A DNA stretch of 64,000 nt, from NCBI RefSeq assembly GCF_019320115.1, contig NC_089591.1:17028502-17092501 (forward strand). Direction: 5' to 3'. The stretch is from Miscanthus floridulus (lineage: Eukaryota; Streptophyta; Magnoliopsida; Poales; Poaceae). Position 1 is the stretch's first letter; each line of letters starts with the position of its first letter. Positions 48,902 to 58,202 of the stretch are shown in pieces. Under the pieces are notes generated by a model that was not told the DNA's origin, did not search any database, and saw only the letters and a list, made by a program, of their open reading frames with translations. The position numbers were made by a program, and so were the translations under genes.

Positions 48902-49339
48902 CTATAAGTGAGACGAACCATCCATTAGGACACCTTCCCGATCAGGATCCAGGGGTTAAAGAAATGGCAGCACATTTTTTTAAGGCATTCATTAAGTTAG
49001 TCCTACCAATTTACTACTTTCATTATACGTGAAGGGGGATTCCTAGTTCAAGTAAGATGCTATTATATGATGCATGCTTCGACCTATACGTTCACTCAAG
49101 CCGGAATATAGCGGCGTTCGTAAAATTTTCGGCACATCGCACACTCACTTTCCGTATACTAAGCGATTTCTTACGTCATGTAAGTCAGTGTACCTGCAGA
49201 AACTGATTAGATAAAACCAGTGCCGCTATCCTAGATATACCATATAGCTAGGGCTTATACTTAACTTAATCGCATCCTACTTTTCGCAAAACTTTTGTTG
49301 GTCCACTTTTAGTTTTGTAAAAGAGTGAGGAACTCGTGA
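48902..49339 (-). other. Element I leader between primer site and gag
   Basis: About 440 bp with no gene. It is AT-moderate, with a pyrimidine tract and AG directly before the gag ATG on the minus strand. Confidence 0.5.
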
Positions 49340-49340
49340 C

Positions 49341-49361
49341 CATTATTGGCTCTGGTACCAA
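49341..49361 (-). other. Primer-binding site of element I
   Basis: The minus strand reads TGGTACCAGAGCCAATAAT, matching the 3' end of plant initiator Met-tRNA at nearly all of the first 14 bases, one base after the LTR end. Confidence 0.85.
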
Positions 49362-49733
49362 CTGTGGCAGAACCACCCGAAATAGCGTACTTACGAAGGC
49401 GCTCGTCTTCCATCAGACACTAAGCACCCCGAAAGTAACTACAGCGAGCGGTGTCCGTCGGGCACACCCTAAGGGAGAACCCGAAAGATCCACATTTTTC
49501 CCAAGGATCCAATAATGAAAACGAGTTACAACACAAGTCTATCTCATACATTAGAGTTTCTTGAAAAGTACATTATTACAATACCAAATACAGAGTGCGA
49601 AATAATAAACAGCGGAATATTAAAAGATAACATCTAGCGATAAGATAACGAGGATTCCGTCTGAGCCCACCAGATGGATCCTCCACACAAGGAACTCCTC
49701 AAGCGTCACCTGCAACAGGGGTAAATAAACCCT

Positions 49734-49750
49734 GAGTACACAATGTACTC
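49734..49750 (-). other. Conserved LTR hairpin block, I right copy
   Basis: Same seven-pair stem and three-base loop as at 41296-41312. The flank changed from CAGAG to CTGAG while the stem stayed intact. Confidence 0.6.
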
Positions 49751-50657
49751 GTAAGACTTATCCGATAGTGGGAATACTTTCCCGACTCCAAGGAATATGC
49801 TAGGCTTTATGGTTTGCTGGTTCTCTTTTAGCAAAAAGCAATACTAATAATGAGTCCTTATTGATACATTATTATCATCAGCCGTATTAAGTTTTCATCT
49901 AGTCAATCTATATAAGCCTGTTCTACTTTCAAGCAAGAGTTGAGCAATCCGTTCCATTTCTTCTCCTTTCAACTTTCAGTTCTTACTACGGTGCTAAACT
50001 GCAGACAAGCCGTACCGGATAACCCGGCGATTCGCGAATCAATGTGCCCAGCTGGGTGCCCCGAAGACACACGCCCCGCTTGTACCCCAGGCACAAGCAG
50101 GACTAACCCACCACTCTCCTGTCCCGGGTGTCCAGGTCCCCGTCCAAACTTGGACTCCAAGCCCCCACATCCTGAGTCCCGGACTCAGTGCGGTGCAAGG
50201 ACCTCCACCACCTCCTCTTCCCATCAGTCGGTCCGGAAAGAGCCGGATCCGCGACAAGAGAGCAGCAAGCCTTCCCTGCGCCCATACCCAAGTATGTGCT
50301 CGGGACAATAATCTGTGACTTGCCTAGAGTCATATGCAACGACCGGTCCTTAATCGACACAGACAGAGAAAAAGTGTAACCGGGCTATGCCCTGTTGGCC
50401 GCAGGACACAACCCCTCACACCCACCAGTACCAAATCCACATCCCTGTCCGGTCACCATTTTCCTTTCCATTATTTCATCATGATATCATAGTTTAATCA
50501 CCTATTTGCGAGTAACGACAGGTTACTCACGCTACCGACATCCTAAGCATAGCAGCTACTCGACCTGTACTAGTAGGACTCATGGTGGATATATTTATGC
50601 ATGTAGCTTCCATAAAATGCCTGTAACGTAAATGCATATCATATAAATATATTCAGA

Positions 50658-50858
50658 TCATTTAAAAATAGGGGTTATGCACCGGGGCTTGCCTTGGGCA
50701 GGCGCGGTGTCAGCAAAGTCAGTGACGGGTGGCTCCGGAACGTCCTCCTGCACGAGGATCTCCTCGTACTCTTCGATGACTTCGTCGTACTCCTGCTCGC
50801 CGAATGTCACGATCTCCAGTGGCTCGTCCTCTATATGCATGCAGTGATGATGATGCAA
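50658..50858 (-). CDS. Small acidic ORF in I LTR (right copy), 66 aa
   Basis: Same as 42220-42420 with one residue changed (E for K). Being in the 5' LTR, this copy would be in the leader of the genomic transcript. Confidence 0.35.
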   Translation of the reverse strand: MHHHHCMHIEDEPLEIVTFGEQEYDEVIEEYEEILVQEDVPEPPVTDFADTAPAQGKPRCITPIFK

Positions 50859-52693
50859 TAATTAATATATAGGCAACCGCAACTCTTAAAATAAGAATAC
50901 ATCTACCAAGCTACTAAGCTAACTCTAATGACTAATACGCAAAGTTACCTATTATTCCCACTAAACAAGTATGAAACATTTCATGTATTATCTTAGCAAC
51001 TAAAGACATCCTTATTGTTAATATCAATTTACTATATATATAATAAAACAAGGTGCACTAGCTACCATGCATCATAAAAATTTATTCTCTAAATAACCAT
51101 AACGAGCATTTCAAAATAATAAAGTAATCCTAAAGGTATCACTGAACTATACGAACTAATTATACTAATAGATAGATCATGAATTTAAGAATCTAACAAA
51201 ATTTATTTCACAATCAATAAATAAATTCAAATGAGCTCTAGAGATGAAGAAAACGATATTATTGGAGGAGGCTAATCACGCAATTGAACTTGTTGACTTG
51301 CACATGACTGTGGGTCTAGAATTACTAGATGAGACCGCGGGTCAAGAAAATAAGAAGAAGAATGAAGGAATTCTTACAGGCTAGCTACCTCAGAATGGAA
51401 TGAAGTGCCACCTACGGTGATCGATGTGCGGAGGCAATGCAAGAGGAGAGACACCAGGGAGCTTAGCAAATGCCTGCCCTGCGTGGAGTGGAGCAGAGCC
51501 ATATATAGCACTGATCGTGGGTGGTCATGAGTAGTCAGGAAGCATGAAATGAGTTGGCAGGGTTGTCCTCTGGCTCCGTGCCGTGTGCGGTGGTGAGGTC
51601 TTGGTCATGAGAGAATTAATTCAAGGATTGAACTTTGAGTGGTCTTGGACTTACGAGCATGTCAGGACTGGAGTGGGCTTTGGGACTGAACGTACTTGAC
51701 GGTGGGGTGCTGGTTTATTTATGCAGGTCAAGGAATTAATTGAGGAGGAGATCACAGGTCAAGGAAACATTAGAGAATGAAAAGATCAATTATAGACTAG
51801 CTACCTCAGCTGATTATTACAGCTCAGGAGAAATCGATAGACGCAGCTTTCACGGACAAGAACAGAGAAACTTGATTTGAGAGAAGCAAGTGAGCAGCAG
51901 AGCGAAATAGCTCGGCGTATCCTTTTAAAGGCAGGAGACGCAGGAAATGGAGAAGCAAAGGCGCGACAACGACGCGTCATAAGGTTAGTGGCTAAACTAG
52001 CTTGCTTAAAGATAAATAAAGCGCAGCAGGAACGACGTGCTGCATGGACAAACAATATTTTCCACTGGCTAGGGTGATTTTTCCACGGATGAACAGTAAC
52101 TTCTGCGCATGAACAGTGATTTCCACGCGTGAACAGTGTTTCGTCGGATGAGCAGTGGTTTCTGGGCGGCTTCAGTCCTGCCGTGCGGAAAATCTTCAAT
52201 GCTACAGTGCTGTCGTGAGGAAAGAATCAAGCATCAGGAACCGTGTTTTCTACTGTGAATAGTGTTTCCTGCACTACTACAGTGCCGACGTATGGAAAAT
52301 CTTCGCTGCTCCAGCTTTGACATGAAGAAAGGGTGCGTGCACCGATAATTTTGCAAGGCGATTAGCAAGCGAAGTAAAGGCGGAATAATTAGAACAACGA
52401 GAGATGACAGTGGCGCGTCGCGAGATTGATGGAGATATAAATTTTGCCAAGTGGTATGCTAATAATTAGTGAATGACAATAATTTATCACTTGACTTTGT
52501 GGCTAAGGAGCTCTCACGTGGAGAGAGATGACGTGTTGGAAGGACAACTTGGACAAGGAATAAATTAGAGCTCAATTTGAGAATTAGTGCAATAAAATTT
52601 AATTTCTCATTTACCACATGCAATAATACATAAACATGATGCTCATGACATGGTTTAATATTTTGATTAAGGCATAACACCGAGGGTGTTACA

Positions 52694-52698
52694 TAAAT
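52694..52698. other. Target-site duplication TAAAT, right of element I
   Basis: Perfect partner of 40920-40924. F's gag frame resumes next to it. Confidence 0.92.
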
Positions 52699-53499
52699 CA
52701 CCCTTTGCCTCTTCGGATTTCCCCCAAAAGATCCAGACGGCACACTCTTTTTCTTTTTGAGCTCCTTGTGCTGCCGATACTTTGATTCTGAAGCAATTGC
52801 AATATTTACTGCCTCATGGTAAGTGACATTGGTGCAAGTGGTCATCATAGTCTGCAACTTGGTATTCAGGCCTCTCATAAACCACCTCTTCTTCTTGGCA
52901 TCGGTATTGACATGTTCGGATGCATATTGGGACAGATGATTAAATCTTCCCACATACTGCATCACGCTTTGATCTCCTTGTTTCAAAGCAAGGAATTCAT
53001 CTAGCTTCATAGCCATTACTCCTTCAGGGATATAATGGGCTCTGAAGGCCGTACGGAACTCAGCCCAAGTTATTGGAATGCTAGTTGGTTGCATAGCCAC
53101 TAAGTTTGCCCACCAAGCACTTGCTGCTCCTCTAAGTTGTTGGGCGGCAAACGTAGGTTTCTGATACTCTGTGCATGGGATAAGGTCAAATTTCTGCTCC
53201 ATGGTTCAAAGCCAGTCATCAGCCTCCAATGGTTCATCTGCCTTGGTAAACACTGGGGGTCTTGTGTCTGTGAAATCAACATATGTAGCCTCCTGTCGGT
53301 TATGGTGGCGTCCACGGTTTCCGTACATCTGATTCTGATTACTCTGAGCCATCTCATGAAGCAAACGAGAATTTTTAGCCGCCACATTGACAAGTGCGGT
53401 TATAGCATCAGCTAAATTGGTTGGAATTGGTGGCGGATCAGGAATACCGTCCTCATCTTGTGAAGTTCCTGGAATAAACGAACCCCGTGTACGACGCAT
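52699..53499 (-). pseudogene. Element F gag, N-terminal part (one stop; cut by element I)
   Basis: Starts at ATG 53497-53499 (MRRTRGSFIPG). The capsid domain shows FTKADEPLEADDWL, then TGA at 53203-53205 (probably CGA to TGA), then TMEQKFDLIP, SAWWANLVA, WAEFRTAFRAHYIPEGVM, LKQGDQSVMQYV and FNHLSQYA. The basic linker GGNPKRQRVIY leads into the insertion point of I; the zinc knuckle lies beyond I at about 40750. The ATG follows directly on TTTGTTATGAGCAG, an AG-ending stretch that could act as a splice acceptor. Confidence 0.88.
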
Positions 53500-53517
53500 C
53501 TGCTCATAACAAACCAA

Positions 53518-53675
53518 ACTTTATTCACATGTCTTTATTGAATTGTACCAAAGCTTACTCTAGACACATTACATGGAGCTTACTAATGTACAAACAAACC
53601 TACGAGTACGAAAATAGAACTACATAACTTAACTAGAGCTACTATTATACAACTCTCCTCCTTTCCTCAATTTCT
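53518..53675 (-). other. Spacer between extra ORF and gag of element F
   Basis: About 160 bp, AT-rich, non-coding, with a T-rich stretch on the minus strand just before the gag ATG. Confidence 0.5.
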
Positions 53676-54245
53676 TCAAACTTCAGGCTCGGTATCCATT
53701 CCGGAATTATTACCGCCTTCATCATCACTTTCATCGATCATTACTAATTCTTCAGGATCTTCTTCTTCTTCCTCTCCCGATTCATCATCATCGGCAAGGA
53801 TGACACCGGGGTCCATGGCATCAGCTTGAGGCTCATGATTCGGATTCAGTAGATTGCTAAGCCTATGAACTTCCTCATGTAGATATGTATTATGTTCTTC
53901 TAAATCTTCTACATAGAATTCTAGCTCATGAGTTCTAGCTCTAGCTACATCTTCCCTATGCCAAGCTTCATTTCTTCCTTCCACCGTACGAACTAACATA
54001 CTTTCGCAGTTCCTATGCGCGGTGGTGAGCTGCCTCAATTGACCCTGTAATTCACCTATTTGTATAACATCCAAAGCCCTATCTCTAGTAGATTGTGCTA
54101 ACTCTGCGGAAATCCTCTGTACCTCTACCTGGGGATCAAGCCTAGTACTGCTACTGCTAGCACCATCATTTCTAGGGGCAAGTTGGTGACGAGGAACTCC
54201 TTTGGGTCCGGTGGACTTACGGGGCGTCATCTTGGCACGAGCCAT
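53676..54245 (-). CDS. Extra ORF of element F: histone H3 tail-like N-terminus, coiled coil, acidic tract (189 aa)
   Basis: Start chosen at ATG 54243-54245. Residues 1-22 (MARAKMTPRKSTGPKGVPRH then QL) align with the start of histone H3 ([20 protein letters not shown]) with one inserted residue. Equivalents of R2, K4, T6, R8, K9, S10, T11, G12, K14, P16, R17, Q19 and L20 are kept. A Ser/Asp-rich linker (23-40), a predicted coiled coil (about 41-135, Glu/Arg/Leu-rich) and an acidic tract (150-177: ADDDESGEEEEEDPEEL...) follow. There is no histone fold, so this is not a histone gene. It lies between F's 5' LTR and gag, on the same strand. It is uninterrupted although gag-pol carries four breaks. 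A splice-acceptor-like GGTTTCCTACAG lies one base before the ATG. I infer a mimic of the H3 tail that may bind or occupy H3 readers or K9 methylation enzymes; this is unproven. Confidence 0.8.
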   Translation of the reverse strand: MARAKMTPRKSTGPKGVPRHQLAPRNDGASSSSTRLDPQVEVQRISAELAQSTRDRALDVIQIGELQGQLRQLTTAHRNCESMLVRTVEGRNEAWHREDVARARTHELEFYVEDLEEHNTYLHEEVHRLSNLLNPNHEPQADAMDPGVILADDDESGEEEEEDPEELVMIDESDDEGGNNSGMDTEPEV

Positions 54246-54260
54246 ACTGTAGGAAACCAA

Positions 54261-54630
54261 TTTAATCCAAGTAAGACCATTTGATCAAAATCCAAAGAGT
54301 AGCTAAGATGGATTACATTCCTCAAACCAGACTCACTACTTAACTCCAGACTAAGAGGTGAAGGAAGTAACGAGTGAATTATTCATGATGCATGAATCGT
54401 TCTTACGAACAAAAACATCAAAGTTTATAATGCATATAAACAACATTTATTTTTATATAGGGCATAGTATAATTACTACTCCACCACACAAAACATTTTA
54501 ATCAAATAGGGAATGGTGAGAAAGAATTAAGATAAGTCAGAAGCAATTTGGACCAAATTATCAAGTTAAATTTAGTCATCCCAAATCATTTTGAAGTTTT
54601 CGTAAAACAATACAACAAAAACCTTGTAAC
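54261..54630 (-). other. Element F leader between primer site and extra ORF
   Basis: About 370 bp with no gene. The minus strand has a possible 5' splice site (ACAAGGTTTTTG) near 54620, close to the primer site, and an acceptor at 54246. Confidence 0.4.
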
Positions 54631-54646
54631 GATCGCTCTGATACCA
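54631..54646 (-). other. Primer-binding site of element F
   Basis: The minus strand reads TGGTATCAGAGCGATC; the first 12 bases match the tRNA-Met site exactly. Confidence 0.88.
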
Positions 54647-55109
54647 ATCTGTGGTAGAACCTCCTAAGTTATTGGGCCCACATGCACCTGTCACTGTCCG
54701 ACTACCATTGACATTCATGCATATGTTTCCATTAACTTAAAAAGACTGTCGGGTGTCCTCGGGGAACCCCGAATCATCCACGATTTCCGAGCAGGATCAC
54801 GTTACAGAGTCATTGCAGTATTACAACATTTATTCAAATATCAAAACCAGAGTGAAATCAGCGGAAGTCTTACGATAACATAGTTTACAAACCAGTTGTT
54901 TCAAAGCTTACAAACTAAGTTCAATAATTATTACAAACCATAGTAGTAGTGGAGTGGCATAATTAATATAGACATATCACACAAAATAAACATCCTGCCC
55001 AAGGATCACACATTTAATTCTCATCGTCAGAACGAACGATAGTCATGCAGCACGATCCAAAATAGATCTGCTCATGAGGCTCACCTGCAACAAGGGGTCA
55101 ACGAACCCA

Positions 55110-55125
55110 GAGTACAAAGGTACTC
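55110..55125 (-). other. Conserved LTR hairpin block, F right copy
   Basis: Same GAGTAC-AAAG-GTACTC stem-loop as at 33929-33944. Confidence 0.55.
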
Positions 55126-56041
55126 AACAAGACTTATCCAAAATCTTAACTGATAAACTCAGTAATGCAGGCTCAGGGATTCAAGGTATAGCTTTAACAA
55201 TGATCAAAGTTCTTTTACGTAAAAGCTCTTTTAACAACATTCTTTATATAGAAAACTTCTCAAGAATTATATACAAAGCTGACACGATCCGCACTGAGAT
55301 CATGAAACTTCATATCCAACATCTTCACAAGCCTTAGTCAAGTTCTGGTTATTAATTCTACGATGATGAACAGTGAGTTGAGTCTCCATAACCGAGGAGC
55401 AACGACGATTCGAACCGATTATAAACCCAGCTGGGAATTCCAGACCACACGACATATGCAGGTCCCTGACTCACATATATCAACCTACCCTCAGATCCTC
55501 TAAAACAAGAACGGGTCCGCGCCACCCGAGAATACAGCACACCTCAAATCCGGCCACATTCCAGCCATGAGGGTACACGCTATTCCCGCCATCTCTCCAC
55601 TCCCAGTGCGCGAGTAGCCATTCTCGTAATAGAATTGCCAAGTTCAGGCTTACCGGAGTATGTGGTTAGTACTACAAATTCTCACCTCATGCAATTCAAC
55701 AACGGACGTGCCTTAATCAACACAGGCGGAAAGAACCCGCTCACAAGACCTCCATGTCTTGTGGCTCACACACACCGAGTCCGCCCGGTCTAGATTTATT
55801 ACTCCACATTCCCATATCACATGCTAACATAATTAATCAATGTTCCATTTAAAACTTGCAGGTGGCAGGTAGTCACCCGACTTTCATCGTTCTACGCATA
55901 GCTAAGCAAAACTAGGCATATACGAGTTTAAAACAGGTAATAGGGTAAATATGGAATAACAAGGGTGGTAATGCACCAATTAGGCTTTTACTTAACTCCT
56001 AATCACTTAATGCAGTAACAGAAAGCAAAAGCGAAATTAAT

Positions 56042-56230
56042 TTATAAAATACAAGGTAGGGTTGTATGCATCCGGGGCTTGCCTTCGTTGACGGAAAAGT
56101 CCGGTTCCTGCGACGTTACACAAGTATTCGACCCGACCTCAACAGACGGATTAACCTCTTCAACAGCTTGATTAACTACCACGTTTTCACCTTCGTTCAC
56201 TACACGTAATAACAATGCCATGTTTAACAT
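56042..56230 (-). CDS. Small acidic ORF in F LTR (right copy), 62 aa
   Basis: Same as 34861-35049 except one Pro/Leu change. In the 5' LTR it would be in the leader of the genomic RNA. Confidence 0.3.
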   Translation of the reverse strand: MLNMALLLRVVNEGENVVVNQAVEEVNPSVEVGSNTCVTSQEPDFSVNEGKPRMHTTLPCIL

Positions 56231-57510
56231 GATGCGGAATTCTAAACATGATGCTCGATGATGGATGAAAAATTAATAATTTGAATACAACTTTCCTTCG
56301 CGGTACAGTTGCAAGTCAAACAAACTAATTCTTTTTCGTAAACACATACATCAACTGCCAAGGATCATTAACAACAAATGACCCAAGGTCATCACTCAAT
56401 CCAAAATTCCAAACAAAACCTAAATCACTAAAGGTTACTATTTGCTTTTATGAATTAATTATTTAATTCAAAATTATGAAATAAATCAACTTATTCTAAT
56501 TAAGCCCAAAATTTTAGTACATGTTCATTACATGTTAACTAAGTGGCAAAACAAATTTCATAATTTTTGGATAAATAAATAAGCCTAGAAAAATCCTGGA
56601 AATCCTGGAAATTTCATATTTTTCTTAAATACTATACATCTCAGAGAAGTCACACAAAAATTTTCATAATTTTTGGAGCTCTAAATAAATCTACACAAAA
56701 ATAACAAAAATAGACACTATTCATTCAAATCTGAAAATAGAAAAAATCCATTTGAACGCTGAGTCACTGACATCGGACCCCACCTGTCATCTTCTACCTC
56801 CCGCGTGTTGACTACGACGACGACGGTGCTGACCGGCGCAAACTCACCGACGGTGAGTCCAAAGGCGACGATCAAGGTACCAAAATGACCACATCATCAC
56901 GGCGCATCGACTGAAGGCACTAGCTAGACGAATTACTACGAGTTACGAGCTTGGCGTCGGCCATGGCGGATGCGGTGGCTCGGCGACGTTACGCCGGCGA
57001 AACGAAGCCGAAAATGGGGAAACAGAGGGCATGGGAAGGTCCAGTAGCTCACCACGAACACGTTCAAGCAAGAATTAAGGCCGGAGAAGCAACGTAGACA
57101 CGGGTCGACGTGAACAGCAACGGCGGCGGAGCAAGGATCGTCGGTGACGGTGTGCCGGCGACTGCAGTGGATAAAACGGCCAAACAATAGTGAAATGAGC
57201 ACTACGGCATCGAGACGAAGCTAAAGGGACATCAATCAAGGGCAACGGCTCACCGACGGACTCTGGCCATGAAGATGCCCATGCGACGGTGAGGTTACCG
57301 GCCGTGAGGAAGAAGGCGATGAAACTCGAGTTCCCGGTGAAGACAAGCCAAATTGGTGGGTCAGATGGACGCGCAAGGTTCAAGTGGAGCTGGGACTAGC
57401 TTAACAGCGACGGTGGAGCACGACAATGACGGCACTGGCTCGCCGGAGATGGAGCAGCGGCGACGGGAAAAACAGAGAGCGAAGAAAGAAGAACGGCGGC
57501 GGCTCTAGAG

Positions 57511-57517
57511 CTTTATA
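57511..57517 (-). promoter_or_regulatory. TATA box of F LTR (right)
   Basis: The minus strand reads CCCTATAAAGCTC, same as the left copy. Confidence 0.55.
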
Positions 57518-58197
57518 GGGCAGCCAAAGAAGCGCAAGGAAGCCACGACGAAGTCTTCAGCGCGCCAACACGACGCCCAGACGGCCACGCGCGTGACTGG
57601 AAGCAAGCCGAAGATCGCCGCCGGTGTAGCCTGAGCGGTGAGTACTGTTCACAGAAATTACAAGTTTGCCATTCGCCAAATTTCACAAATTACTCTCAAA
57701 TTTTCATAACAACTCAAAAATCTCCAAAAATAAAAGTTGTTCAAAATCAAAAGTTCTACAACTTTGCTTTTATAACCATCTCCTAATTCGGTCTAGATTT
57801 TGAAATGAACTTTTGAATTTGAATAGGGAAATTTACCGATTTACGCCTTTTTGATTTACTCAAAAATTTTCTAAACAACTTGAAAAACTCCAAAAATAAA
57901 CTTTGTATAACTTGCCAAGCTCTACACTTTTGTTTTTGGGCCCAACCCCAAAATATGCTTAGATTTTGAAATGGATTTTCAGGGTAGGGTTTACATGTTG
58001 AAACGCGGGGTTTTCTCGAAAAATTCAAAACCCAGTCAAACTTTGAACTTGAGTCAAACAATACAATTCAACACTCATTACACAAATGTAAACTTGTTTT
58101 AGTAAATGCACATCAAAGTTTTCACCAAATGCCAAATGCTTTGCAATGCATATGATGACATGTCAGATTTTAACATTTAAACACCCGAGGTGTTACA

Positions 58198-58202
58198 TGC
58201 AT
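58198..58202. other. Target-site duplication TGCAT, right of element F
   Basis: Perfect partner of 33464-33468. Confidence 0.9.

Larger units (their letters stand above)
40925..52693 (-). mobile_element. Element I: complete chromovirus-type Ty3/gypsy retrotransposon, youngest in the nest
   Basis: Both LTRs are exactly 3331 bp and differ at about 25 sites by my count (under 1 percent). Perfect TSD TAAAT, primer site TGGTACCAGAGCCAATAATGG and polypurine tract are present. gag-pol is one frame of about 1520 codons (48901 down to 44342), interrupted only by two TAG codons. It is inserted in F's gag. I infer a recent insertion, possibly under a million years old if plant LTR rates apply. Confidence 0.95.
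49363..52693 (-). repeat. Element I 5' LTR, 3331 bp
   Basis: Same length and ends as 40925-44255. It carries its own hairpin block (49734-49750), acidic small ORF (50658-50858) and candidate TATA box (51502-51507). Confidence 0.96.
33469..58197 (-). mobile_element. Element F: chromovirus-type Ty3/gypsy retrotransposon, interrupted by element I
   Basis: LTRs 33469-37066 and 54650-58197, perfect TSD TGCAT, tRNA-Met primer site and polypurine tract. Interior on the minus strand: extra H3-tail-like ORF (53676-54245), gag (52699-53499), element I, gag C-terminus/protease/RT/RNase H/integrase (37234-40924). Without I it would be about 13 kb. The LTRs differ by about 45 substitutions by eye and a 50-bp deletion in the right LTR near 56606. 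gag-pol is broken by three stops and one frameshift; the extra ORF is not. Confidence 0.93.
54650..58197 (-). repeat. Element F 5' LTR, 3548 bp
   Basis: TGTGGTAGAACC...GAGGTGTTACA. Repeats 33469-37066 apart from about 45 substitutions and a 50-bp deletion at about 56606, where GGAAATCC is duplicated at the break. It carries the hairpin block (55110-55125), small ORF (56042-56230) and TATA box (57511-57517). Confidence 0.95.

Noticed and set aside
53676..54245. Idea that the H3-like ORF is a real histone H3 gene fragment
   Set aside because: Only the first 22 or so residues match; no histone-fold helices follow. It is placed and oriented as a retrotransposon ORF.
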